Positions 1-7,069 of a DNA stretch of 8,332 bases are shown here, in pieces. Positions within the stretch are counted from its first letter, which is position 1, and every line of letters begins with the position of its first letter. Where the stretch lies: assembly GCA_003488145.1 (NCBI GenBank), contig DNMQ01000490.1, forward strand, positions 1-8,332, written 5' to 3'. The notes beneath the pieces were generated by a model. That model was given only the letters and a program-made list of their open reading frames with translations, did not search any database and was not told the DNA's origin. A program made the position numbers and the translations under genes. The stretch comes from Pseudomonas sp. (GTDB lineage: Bacteria; Pseudomonadota; Gammaproteobacteria; Pseudomonadales; Pseudomonadaceae).

Positions 1-590
1 TTGCCGATCTCGTTGCGCGACATGGGCAGGCGGAACTGATTGGCGGAAAAGCCCCGAGCGCTGAAACGAGCCGACAGGTTGATCAGGAAGGTGGCGATGC
101 GCTCGTCGGCAGTCTTCTTGGACAGCAACAGCATCATTTGCTGATCGTCGCGGATTTCGCGGCTCATGATGCGCATGAGCTGGCGACGCAGCTGCGGCAG
201 CAGGACGCTCAGTTCGTCGAGTCGTTCGAAGGGAATTTCGCAAACTGAGGTGGTTTCCAATGCCTGCGCGGTGACTGGATAGCTTTCGGTATCCATGCCG
301 GAAAGACCGACCAGCTCGCTGGGCAGGTGGAAGCCGGTGATCTGCTCCTCGCCGCCATCGGTAACGCTGAAGGTCCGCAACGCGCCGGAGCGTACGGCGA
401 ATACGGAACTGAACACGTCGCCCTGGCGGAACAGGGTTTCACCTTTCTTCAGGGGGCGGCCGCGTTTGACGATGTCGTCCAAAGCGTCCATGTCCTGCAT
501 GTCCAGCGACAGGGGCAGGCACAGCCCGGACAGGCTGCAATCCTTGCAATGAGCTTGCCGCTGCGCACGGACCTTGATCGATTCGGACAT
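1..590 (-). CDS. anr: Anr, FNR-type oxygen-sensing transcription regulator (3' end beyond window)
   Basis: Global activator of anaerobic and microaerobic genes; family members hold an oxygen-labile [4Fe-4S] cluster and bind TTGAT-N4-ATCAA sites as dimers. Visible are 196 codons, about 80% of a typical ~244-residue Anr. Three N-terminal cysteines (C15, C18, C24 in [12 protein letters not shown]) plus C117 (SVCEIPF) match the four FNR cluster ligands. The cyclic-nucleotide-binding-like beta-roll spans roughly residues 30-130, the long dimerisation helix roughly 130-160 (ending about [17 protein letters not shown]). The helix-turn-helix begins at MSRNEIG and is cut by the window edge, so the recognition helix is not seen. 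The ATG at 588-590 is preceded by AGGA 8 nt upstream. It lies 117 bp downstream of hemN on the same strand. The text is very close to the Pseudomonas Anr sequence as I remember it; the Cys pattern excludes the cluster-less paralogue Dnr. Confidence 0.96.
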   Translation of the reverse strand, partial: MSESIKVRAQRQAHCKDCSLSGLCLPLSLDMQDMDALDDIVKRGRPLKKGETLFRQGDVFSSVFAVRSGALRTFSVTDGGEEQITGFHLPSELVGLSGMDTESYPVTAQALETTSVCEIPFERLDELSVLLPQLRRQLMRIMSREIRDDQQMMLLLSKKTADERIATFLINLSARFSARGFSANQFRLPMSRNEIG

Positions 591-611
591 AGAGGGCTTC
601 CTGGAAACCTA

Positions 612-617
612 GTTATA
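612..617 (-). promoter_or_regulatory. possible -10 element of an anr promoter
   Basis: On the minus strand this reads TATAAC, 5 of 6 matches to the sigma-70 consensus. It would place transcription start near 605, giving a short leader of about 15 nt before the anr ATG. No convincing -35 hexamer sits 16-18 bp upstream, so this is weak. No Anr box is visible in the 117-bp hemN-anr gap (591-707), so direct autoregulation from this gap is not supported. Read-through from hemN is the alternative source of anr transcript. Confidence 0.3.
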
Positions 618-707
618 GCGCGCAAGGTTAACTCAGGACGTCGGCGATGGCCAATCGGCTCAAGGGTCGCAGGCAATGATTTGGACGATAGTCTGAGGCG
701 CTCTAGA

Positions 708-2084
708 TCAGGCGCGACTGGCCTGGCTGACCTGCTCGGGGAGATAGTGGTCGAAGAGCATGCATATCGAGCGAACCAGCAGCCGGCCAGCAGGCTGAAT
801 CAGCAGATGGTTCTCGGTGATCTCGATCATCCCATCAGCGGCCATCTGCTCGAGCATCGGCCAGGCTTCGGCGAAGTACTGTCTGAACTCGATGTCATGC
901 TCGCTCTCGATTTTCGTGAAGCTCAGCTCGAAATCGCAGATCAGAGACTGGATGACGGTGCGGCGGATATGGTCGTCCTGTTTGCAGCGTAAGCCTCTGG
1001 CGGTGGCTAGCTGATGCTGATCCAGCTGATACTGGTATTGTTCGATGTCGCTGGTGTTCTGGCAGTAGAGATCACCGATCTGGCTGATGGCCGAAACGCC
1101 GAGGCCCACCAGATCGCAATGGCCATGGGTGGTGTAGCCCTGGAAGTTGCGCTGCAGGCTGCCATCTTCTTGCGCCATGGCCAGTTCATCGTCCGGCAGG
1201 GCGAAGTGGTCCACGCCTATGTAGCGGTATCCCGCGTCGGTGAGCAAATGAATGCTCTGCTCCAGCATGGCCAGCTTTTCGGCGGGGGCCGGCAGGTCGT
1301 TGGCGTTGATACGGCGCTGCGGCGCGTATTGCTCAGGCAGATGAGCATAGTTGAACAGCGAGAGCCGGTCCGGCTGCAGGTCAATGATCGCCTCAACGGT
1401 TCTGGCGAAGCGTGCTGGCGTCTGCAGCGGCAGGCCGTATATCAGATCGATGCTCAGCGAGTGGTACTGCAGCGTGCGGGCCGCCTCGATGATGGTGCGT
1501 GTTTGTTCCAGGGTCTGCATGCGATTGATGGCGCGCTGAACGTCCGGGTCCAGATCCTGCACGCCGATGCTGATGCGGTTGAAACCTAGTTCGCGGAGCA
1601 GGCCGATGGTTGGCCAATCCGCTTCCCGGGGGTCGATCTCGATACTGAAGTCGCCATGATCATCGTCCTGCAGGTTGAAGTGCTGGCGCAGATGGCCCAT
1701 CAGCCGACGCAGTTGATCATGGCTGAGAAAGGTAGGTGTGCCGCCGCCAAAGTGCAGCTGCTCGACCACCTGGTCCTTGCCCAGGTGGCAGGTGATCAGC
1801 TCGATTTCTTTCTCGAGGCGTTCCAGATAGGGCTGTGCGCGTGTCCGGTCGTTGGTCACCACCTTGTTGCGGCCGCAGTAGTAGCACGCGTTGGCGCAGA
1901 ATGGCAGATGAACGTACAGCGACAGCGGGCGTGATGCCTGGCGGCTGCCGCGCAATGCGTGCAGCAGGTCGAACGAGCCGACCTTTTCATTGAACTGGGC
2001 CGCGGTCGGGTACGACGTATAGCGCGGGCCGGCCTGATCGTAGCGACGGATCAGGTCGGTATCCCAGCGAATGGAGTCGAGCAT
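708..2084 (-). CDS. hemN: Oxygen-independent coproporphyrinogen III oxidase HemN (radical SAM)
   Basis: Converts coproporphyrinogen III to protoporphyrinogen IX by oxidative decarboxylation of two propionate side chains without O2, using a radical S-adenosylmethionine mechanism in the cytoplasm. The 458-residue length fits bacterial HemN. The radical-SAM CxxxCxxC motif is C63, C67, C70 within HLPFCANACYYCGRNK, preceded by the SAM-contacting Tyr at 57. HFGGGTPTFL (111-120) is the glycine-rich SAM-binding strand. IGVQD (173-177), DLIYGLP (213-219) and the C-terminal HemN domain (about 370-458) follow. The N-terminus (RRYDQAGPRYTSYPTA, 13-28) is the usual HemN opening, supporting this ATG; GGGAA lies 7 nt upstream of it. 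It has its own Anr-type promoter and lies upstream of anr. It supplies haem for cbb3 oxidase at low oxygen. The family also contains haem-chaperone HemW-like proteins, but the length and N-terminal sequence favour true HemN. Confidence 0.97.
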   Translation of the reverse strand: MLDSIRWDTDLIRRYDQAGPRYTSYPTAAQFNEKVGSFDLLHALRGSRQASRPLSLYVHLPFCANACYYCGRNKVVTNDRTRAQPYLERLEKEIELITCHLGKDQVVEQLHFGGGTPTFLSHDQLRRLMGHLRQHFNLQDDDHGDFSIEIDPREADWPTIGLLRELGFNRISIGVQDLDPDVQRAINRMQTLEQTRTIIEAARTLQYHSLSIDLIYGLPLQTPARFARTVEAIIDLQPDRLSLFNYAHLPEQYAPQRRINANDLPAPAEKLAMLEQSIHLLTDAGYRYIGVDHFALPDDELAMAQEDGSLQRNFQGYTTHGHCDLVGLGVSAISQIGDLYCQNTSDIEQYQYQLDQHQLATARGLRCKQDDHIRRTVIQSLICDFELSFTKIESEHDIEFRQYFAEAWPMLEQMAADGMIEITENHLLIQPAGRLLVRSICMLFDHYLPEQVSQASRA

Positions 2085-2116
2085 GTGGCGTTCCCGGTCA
2101 TGACGGCGGTCGCTGG

Positions 2117-2122
2117 ATTCTA
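2117..2122 (-). promoter_or_regulatory. -10 element of the hemN promoter
   Basis: On the minus strand this reads TAGAAT, 5 of 6 matches to TATAAT. If its last base is -7, transcription starts at about 2110 and gives a 26-nt leader before the hemN ATG. There is no good -35 hexamer, as expected for an activator-dependent class II promoter, and the Anr box upstream falls exactly at -41.5 from this start. Confidence 0.65.
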
Positions 2123-2144
2123 GGGGCAGGGCATTGCGGCGGAC

Positions 2145-2158
2145 TTGACCTGTATCAA
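2145..2158 (-). promoter_or_regulatory. Anr/FNR box upstream of hemN
   Basis: The sequence TTGAC-CTGT-ATCAA on the plus strand (TTGAT-ACAG-GTCAA on the minus) matches 9 of the 10 specified bases of the FNR/Anr consensus TTGAT-N4-ATCAA. Its centre is 41.5 bp upstream of the start predicted from the TAGAAT element, the classic class II activating position. hemN control by Anr, and also Dnr, is known in P. aeruginosa; that this site is used here is inference. The related regulator Dnr recognises nearly the same sequence, so either or both could act. The site is about 130 bp upstream of nadE, too far for a class II role there. Confidence 0.8.
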
Positions 2159-2220
2159 ACTTGATCCGACCCTAGCGCGCTGGGCCAGATCGGTGCCGAC
2201 ATCCGGAAGGATCGCGCTGA

Positions 2221-2249
2221 TTGGCGGTCAGATGATCACAACGTCTTAT
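2221..2249 (+). promoter_or_regulatory. weak candidate sigma-70 promoter for nadE
   Basis: TTGGCG (2221-2226) and TCTTAT (2244-2249) are separated by 17 bp. Each matches 4 of 6 consensus bases. Transcription would start near 2256, about 30 nt before the nadE ATG. This is the best-placed pair I see in the nadE half of the 203-bp divergent region, but matches of this quality arise by chance. Confidence 0.25.
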
Positions 2250-2287
2250 GCTTCAGCAGCGCCTTCATATCGCCAGAGGAGAGATTC

Positions 2288-3115
2288 ATGCACAGCCGCC
2301 AGCAGGAAATCGCAACCGCGCTCAACGTCTGCGCACCATTTACCGGGCCGGAGTCGGTACAGGCCGAGATTGATCGTCGGGTGAGCTTCATCCAGACCTG
2401 CTTGCGCGAGTCGGGCCTGAAGACCTTGGTGCTCGGGATCAGTGGTGGCGTCGATTCGACCACGGCGGGTCTGCTGGCCCAGCGGGCGGTCGCCGGCATG
2501 CGCGAAGCAGGGGAAGGCGACGACTATCGCTTCATCGCCGTGCGCCTGCCTTATCAGGTGCAGCATGACGAGCATGAAGCGCAGCTGGCGGTGGATGCGA
2601 TCAAGCCCGACGAGTGCCACACCGTGAACATCGGCACCGCGGTGCTGGGCCTGGCTGCCGCCACGCAGGCGCTTGATCCTTTGAGCCCGGCGCAGCGTGA
2701 TTTCGTGCTGGGCAATACCAAGGCGCGGATGCGCATGGTTGCTCAGTACACGATCGCCAACGCGCGCCAGGGCCTGGTCATCGGTACCGACCATGCGGCA
2801 GAGGCGGTGATGGGCTTCTTCACCAAGTTCGGTGATGGCGCGTGCGACCTGACGCCGCTGGCGGGTCTGGTGAAGGATCAGGTTCGGCAGATAGCCGCGG
2901 CATTGGGCGCTCCCGATCAGTTGGTGCACAAGGTGCCAACCGCGGATCTCGAAGAGCTGTCACCTGGCAAGCCCGATGAGGCCGCTCATGGTGTCAGCTA
3001 CCGCAACATCGATGATTTTCTCCAGGGTAAGCCGGTACCGGACGAGGCGGCCCGGATCATCATCGATACCTACGACAAGACTGCTCACAAGCGCCAATTG
3101 CCCAAGGAGCCCTGA
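2288..3115 (+). CDS. nadE: NH3-dependent NAD+ synthetase NadE
   Basis: Catalyses the final step of NAD+ synthesis: ATP-dependent amidation of nicotinic acid adenine dinucleotide using ammonia, in the cytoplasm. The 275-residue length matches the short ammonia-using form; there is no N-terminal glutaminase (nitrilase) domain. The N-type ATP pyrophosphatase P-loop is LGISGGVDS (49-57). Further family blocks are GNTKARMRM (142-150), [19 protein letters not shown] (166-184), PTADLEE (217-223, where E. coli has PTADLED) and [11 protein letters not shown] (235-245). The purine-rich AGAGGAGA just before the ATG is a good ribosome binding site. It is the only plus-strand gene here, divergent from hemN and ending 18 bp from the convergent TauE-like gene. 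Its function is unrelated to oxidase assembly, though NADH is the ultimate electron source for the chain. No oddities in length or motifs. Confidence 0.97.
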   Translation: MHSRQQEIATALNVCAPFTGPESVQAEIDRRVSFIQTCLRESGLKTLVLGISGGVDSTTAGLLAQRAVAGMREAGEGDDYRFIAVRLPYQVQHDEHEAQLAVDAIKPDECHTVNIGTAVLGLAAATQALDPLSPAQRDFVLGNTKARMRMVAQYTIANARQGLVIGTDHAAEAVMGFFTKFGDGACDLTPLAGLVKDQVRQIAAALGAPDQLVHKVPTADLEELSPGKPDEAAHGVSYRNIDDFLQGKPVPDEAARIIIDTYDKTAHKRQLPKEP

Positions 3116-3133
3116 GCGCTCGCAAGCCTTCCG

Positions 3134-3850
3134 CTAGTGCGCGTGTGACTCGTGAGATGGCGCTGAGCCATGCCCCATCAGCCACTGCTGATGAGGGCCT
3201 GGCAGCGTCCAGATACCGAACAGAATCACCATTACCCCGCCGACGACGCGCACGCCGCGCTTGCGCAGCAACGCTGTCAATCGCTCGGCAGCAAGGCCGG
3301 TGGCAAGCAACACCGGCCAGGTGCCGATGCCGAACGCCAGCATCAGCAAAGCGCTATCCAGTGCATCGCCCTGGCTGGCTGACCACAACAGGGTGCTGTA
3401 GACCAGGCCGCACGGTAGCCAGCCCCACAGCGCCCCAAGTATCAGGGCGCGTGGAACGCTCGTTACTGGCATGAATTTGCTAGCGATAGGCTGGATATGA
3501 CGCCAGAGTCCGCGCCCTAGCGACTCGATGCGTGTCAGCCCGCTCCACCAGCCGGCGAGGTACAGGCCCATGGTGATCAGCAGAAGTGCGGCGACGACTC
3601 GTAACGCCATGGCCGCTGGACTGTTGGCAACGGCCAAGCCCGCCAGGCCGATCAGGAATCCGGCAACGGCATAGCTTGATACGCGTCCGAGGTTGTAGGC
3701 GACCAGGAGGCGCAGGCGCCTGCCGCGCTGATCCGGTGGAATGGCCATGGTCAGTGCACCCATCAGGCCGCCGCACATGCCGAGGCAATGGCCGCCACCC
3801 AGTAGTCCCAAGACCAGTGCTGACAGCAGCAGGGGCAGCAGTTCAGTCAC
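3134..3850 (-). CDS. Small polytopic membrane protein, TauE/SafE-DsbD_2 superfamily, cbb3-locus associated
   Basis: Inner-membrane protein of 238 residues with about six hydrophobic segments (about 4-20, 50-75, 79-100, 133-157, 164-186, 200-217). Usually annotated as a sulfite exporter TauE/SafE family or UreH-like transmembrane protein; the exact function is not established. Two DsbD/CcdA-reminiscent motifs stand out: GGGHCLGMCGGLMG (H21, C22, C26) in the first segment and WLPCGLVYS (C147) in the fourth. The C-terminal tail carries five histidines (H220, H227, H233, H236, H238). I chose the GTG at 3848-3850 because it overlaps the ccoS stop by 8 bp and sits just before the first membrane segment; GGAG lies 10 nt upstream. 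The longer in-frame extension to 4027 is only the out-of-frame complement of ccoS coding. Its position as the last gene of the ccoGHIS cluster suggests a role in copper or thiol handling during cbb3 assembly (inference); the sulfite-export label is probably only a family name. Confidence 0.88.
   Translation of the reverse strand: MTELLPLLLSALVLGLLGGGHCLGMCGGLMGALTMAIPPDQRGRRLRLLVAYNLGRVSSYAVAGFLIGLAGLAVANSPAAMALRVVAALLLITMGLYLAGWWSGLTRIESLGRGLWRHIQPIASKFMPVTSVPRALILGALWGWLPCGLVYSTLLWSASQGDALDSALLMLAFGIGTWPVLLATGLAAERLTALLRKRGVRVVGGVMVILFGIWTLPGPHQQWLMGHGSAPSHESHAH
3172..3198. other. 11-bp hairpin at the nadE / TauE-like convergent junction
   Basis: GCCCCATCAGC pairs with GCTGATG-A-GGGC across the 4-nt loop CACT: seven uninterrupted pairs next to the loop, then four more after one bulged A. 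It lies 57 nt past the nadE stop, inside the last codons of the TauE-like gene on the other strand. No T-tract follows on the plus strand, so it is not a standard intrinsic terminator. It may protect or end the nadE transcript in a Rho-dependent way, or be chance. Confidence 0.4.
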
Positions 3851-4055
3851 CTTTGCGTTGCTCCGGCTGATCTTCCGAGGATTCCGCTGCATCGACTGCG
3901 GAAGGCTTCTGCGGCTCGTCGTCGTCGAACAGGATGCTGTGCGCCGGTCCGTCGAGATCGTCGAACTGCCCGCTGTCCACCGCCCAGAAGAACACCCAGA
4001 TTGCGACGGCCACCAGGACCACGGCAACAGGGATGAGGATGTAAAGAGCGGCCAT
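3843..4055 (-). CDS. ccoS: CcoS, cbb3-type cytochrome oxidase assembly protein
   Basis: Small single-span membrane protein needed for maturation of cbb3 oxidase; in Rhodobacter capsulatus loss of CcoS yields oxidase lacking its haem b and copper cofactors. The 70 residues comprise a hydrophobic helix (about 4-25, MAALYILIPVAVVLVAVAIW onward), then the family signature WAVDSGQFDDLDGPAHSILFDDDE (24-47), then a charged hydrophilic tail rich in E, D, P and Q. The GQFDDLDGPA and ILFDDD blocks are diagnostic. The ATG at 4053-4055 has a strong GGAGG site 5 nt upstream. It is separated by 79 bp from ccoI, the largest gap in the cluster, and its stop overlaps the GTG start of the TauE-like gene (GTGACTGA), implying translational coupling. 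Confidence 0.96.
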   Translation of the reverse strand: MAALYILIPVAVVLVAVAIWVFFWAVDSGQFDDLDGPAHSILFDDDEPQKPSAVDAAESSEDQPEQRKGD

Positions 4056-4060
4056 TAGGA

Positions 4061-4065
4061 CCTCC
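4061..4065 (-). promoter_or_regulatory. strong ribosome binding site for ccoS
   Basis: The minus strand reads GGAGG followed by 5 nt (TCCTA) and then ATG. This settles the ccoS start and contrasts with the weak site in front of ccoI, suggesting that CcoS and the gene coupled to it are translated independently of ccoI. The remaining gap to the ccoI stop (4066-4134) shows no clear promoter or Anr box. Confidence 0.8.
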
Positions 4066-4134
4066 AGGATCCGAAGCGAAGTCTTCAGCTGCGTAAAGTG
4101 CGCCGCTGCGCCAATGACGTGCGTTGCAGCAGAT

Positions 4135-6549
4135 TCAGCCGTGACTTGCCGGCTGACGTGTCAGCCGCAAGGCGTTCAAAACCACCAGCAGCGAGCTGAG
4201 CGACATCCCCAGCGCGGCCCATAGTGGGGTGACCCAGCCAAAGGCGGCGAAGGGCAGAATCAGGCCATTGTACAGGCTTGCCCAGGCCAGGTTCTCGATG
4301 ATGATGCAGCGGCTGCGGCGTGCGACGTCGAATGCCTGCGCCAAGCTGCCTAGGCGGTTGGATAGCAGCACCGCATCAGCACTGGTCTTGGCCAGGTCGG
4401 TCGCCGAGCCCATAGCGACGCTGATATCCGCTGCGGCAAGCACCGGGACGTCGTTGACGCCGTCGCCGAGCATTAGCACCCGGTGTCCGGCGGCCTGCAA
4501 TGCCTGCAATCGGGAGAGCTTGGCGGCAGGGGTCATGCCGCCTTCGGCCTCATCGATGCCCAGTTCCCTGGCAATCTGGCCGACCATCGGTGAGCTGTCA
4601 CCGGATAGCAATAGCGTCTGCCAGCCACGGGCGCGGCAGGCCTCGAGGAGTGCCGGGGCATCGTCGCGAAGCCGATCGTCCAATACCAACCAGGCCAGCG
4701 GGCCTTGATCGTCGCCCAACAACAGCCATTGCCCCTGGTCGCCGGGAATAGCGGGTGCCGGTTGGGCGAAGCCTTCGGCGACGAAGCTGGGCTGACCGAT
4801 CCGCAGGTTGCGACCTTCAACGTTGCCTTGCAGGCCCAGGCCCGGCACCGTTTCGACCGATTCCGCCGCCAGCGGCGCACGTCCGAAGGCGCGGGCAATC
4901 GGGTGTTCGGAGCGGTTCTCCAGGGCTGCGGCCAGCGCCAGGCAGGCATCGGCATTCAAAGCTCCGAGCGGGTGCACGGCGCTAAGTGTCAGGCGGCCCT
5001 CGGTCAGGGTACCGGTCTTGTCGAACACCACGGTATCGATATGATTCAGGCCTTCGAGCACATGCCCGCGGGTCAGCAGCAGACCGAGCTTGTGCAGCGT
5101 ACCGGTGGCCGTGGTAAGTGCTGTGGGTGTCGCCAGCGACAGCGCGCATGGGCAGGTCGCGACGAGCAATGCAAGAACGATCCAGAACGCGCGTTGCGGA
5201 TCGATCTGCCACCAGACCACCCCGACGACGGTTGCAACGAGCAGCACCACCAGCAGAAACCACTGCGCGACGCGGTCGGCCAGCTCGGCCAGCTTCGGTT
5301 TGTCTGCCTGAGCACGCTCCAGCAGGCGGACAATGGCGGATAAACGGGTGTCGTCGCCCAAGGCCTGGACTTCCACGGTCAGCGGGCCTTCGACGTTCAG
5401 CGTGCCAGCGGTTACTGCATCGTCCACGCCGCGGGGCAGGGGCAGGTACTCACCGGTCAGTACCGATTCATCGACGCTGGACTGACCGCTGATGATGAGG
5501 CCGTCTGCCGGAATCAACGCACCGGGTTGCACCAGTACGCGGTCGCCGAGCTGCAGCTCGCTGAGCAGGATGCGATTGCTGTGACCGTCTGCGTCGAGTC
5601 TCAGGCAGGACGCAGGCAGCAAATTGACCAGTTGTGCGGTGGCGGCTGCGGTGCGTTCGCGCGCGCGCCGCTCCAGGTAGCGCCCGGCCAGCAGGAAAAG
5701 GGCAAACATGCCCACCGCGTCGAAATAGAGTTCACCCTGGCCGGTGATGGTGGACCAGATGCCGGCGACGTACGCACCGCCGATCGCCAGCGACACCGAC
5801 ACGTCCATGGTCAGGTGGCGGGTGCGCAAATCGCGCAGTGCTCCTTTGAAGAAGTCGGTGCAGCAGTAGAAGACGATCGGCGTGGTGAGCAGCAGGGCGG
5901 TCCAGCGAAGGGTGACGAAGAAGCTCTCCGACAGGTCCAGGTTGAACTCGGGCCAGGTGGCCATGGTGGCCATCATTACCTGCATCCACAGCAGCCCGGC
6001 TACGCCCAGCTGGCGCAGCGAACGGCGGTTCTCGCTGGCCAGGCGCTCGGCAGCCTGGTCGGCCTGGTAGGGGTGTGCTGCGTAGCCGATTCGTCGCAGC
6101 TCGCCGAGCAGCTCGCTGAGCGGCAGCTGTGCGTCGCTCCAGCGTACGTTCAGGCGATGATTGGACAGGTTGAGGCTGGCCTCGGCCACGCCGTGCAGGT
6201 TGCGCAAGTGGCGTTCGATCAGCCAGCCGCAGGCGGCGCAGCTGATCCCTTCGATCATCAGCGAAGTGCTTGCCAGATCGCCCTGGTGCTGTACGAACGG
6301 CTGTTGGACGTCCTCGCGGTCGTACAGCGCCATCTCTTCGCTCAGTTCCTGAGGGAGAGTCTGCGGGTTGATGGCGGTGTCGCTGCGGTGCTGGTAGTAG
6401 CTCTCCAGCCCACCCTTGACGATGGCTTCAGCGACGGCCTGGCAGCCTGGGCAGCACAAGGCCCGCGTCTCACCCAGTACGCGGGCCTGGAACGGAATGC
6501 CGGCTGGCACCGGCAGGCCGCAGTGGTAGCAGGGGAGAGGCTTTGCCAT
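4135..6549 (-). CDS. ccoI: CcoI (FixI/CopA2-type) copper-transporting P1B-ATPase
   Basis: ATP-driven Cu+ exporter that delivers copper across the inner membrane for the CuB centre of cbb3 oxidase rather than for detoxification. Of 804 residues, the N-terminus has a Cys-rich segment (C7, C10, then C32, C33, C36 in CCPGCQAV) typical of the FixI/CcoI group, followed by a heavy-metal-associated domain with GISCAACGWL (C104, C107). Membrane helices lie at about 182-199, 213-231, 249-267, 275-293, 430-447, 455-475, 749-770 and 774-796. P-type hallmarks: actuator TGE (366-368), metal-binding CPC (466-468) in helix six, phosphorylation motif DKTGTL (D510), SEHP (547-550), GDGVND (695-700), and MSLSS (782-786) in helix eight. 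It starts 7 bp after the ccoH stop with only a weak GAG-type site, so is likely coupled to ccoH. All catalytic residues are present; no truncation. The alternative, CopA, is less likely given the N-terminus and context. Confidence 0.97.
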   Translation of the reverse strand: MAKPLPCYHCGLPVPAGIPFQARVLGETRALCCPGCQAVAEAIVKGGLESYYQHRSDTAINPQTLPQELSEEMALYDREDVQQPFVQHQGDLASTSLMIEGISCAACGWLIERHLRNLHGVAEASLNLSNHRLNVRWSDAQLPLSELLGELRRIGYAAHPYQADQAAERLASENRRSLRQLGVAGLLWMQVMMATMATWPEFNLDLSESFFVTLRWTALLLTTPIVFYCCTDFFKGALRDLRTRHLTMDVSVSLAIGGAYVAGIWSTITGQGELYFDAVGMFALFLLAGRYLERRARERTAAATAQLVNLLPASCLRLDADGHSNRILLSELQLGDRVLVQPGALIPADGLIISGQSSVDESVLTGEYLPLPRGVDDAVTAGTLNVEGPLTVEVQALGDDTRLSAIVRLLERAQADKPKLAELADRVAQWFLLVVLLVATVVGVVWWQIDPQRAFWIVLALLVATCPCALSLATPTALTTATGTLHKLGLLLTRGHVLEGLNHIDTVVFDKTGTLTEGRLTLSAVHPLGALNADACLALAAALENRSEHPIARAFGRAPLAAESVETVPGLGLQGNVEGRNLRIGQPSFVAEGFAQPAPAIPGDQGQWLLLGDDQGPLAWLVLDDRLRDDAPALLEACRARGWQTLLLSGDSSPMVGQIARELGIDEAEGGMTPAAKLSRLQALQAAGHRVLMLGDGVNDVPVLAAADISVAMGSATDLAKTSADAVLLSNRLGSLAQAFDVARRSRCIIIENLAWASLYNGLILPFAAFGWVTPLWAALGMSLSSLLVVLNALRLTRQPASHG

Positions 6550-6556
6550 CAGCGGC

Positions 6557-7060
<504 letters not shown>

Positions 7061-7069
7061 TTACCTTAC

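Noticed and set aside
606..629. Inverted arms AACCT ... AGGTT around the putative anr -10
   Set aside because: Five-base arms 14 bp apart do not match an Anr box or another regulator site I recognise, and are expected by chance.
327..992. A 221-codon plus-strand open frame opposite anr and the end of hemN
   Set aside because: It runs antisense across two well-supported genes and their gap; no motif or convincing ribosome site supports it.
2246..2929. A 227-codon minus-strand open frame opposite nadE
   Set aside because: It is the complement of nadE codons; nadE has all its catalytic motifs in the sense frame, and the antisense product has no recognisable domain.
3158..3172. Short hairpin ATGGC-GCTGA-GCCAT
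   Set aside because: Only five pairs, inside coding sequence, with no T-tract; it overlaps the base of the longer stem at 3172-3198 and is likely chance.
3851..4027. A longer N-terminus for the TauE-like protein, starting with ATG at 4025-4027
   Set aside because: The added 59 residues are an out-of-frame reading of ccoS, rich in R, S and T, with no homology expected. The GTG at 3848-3850 gives the normal family N-terminus.
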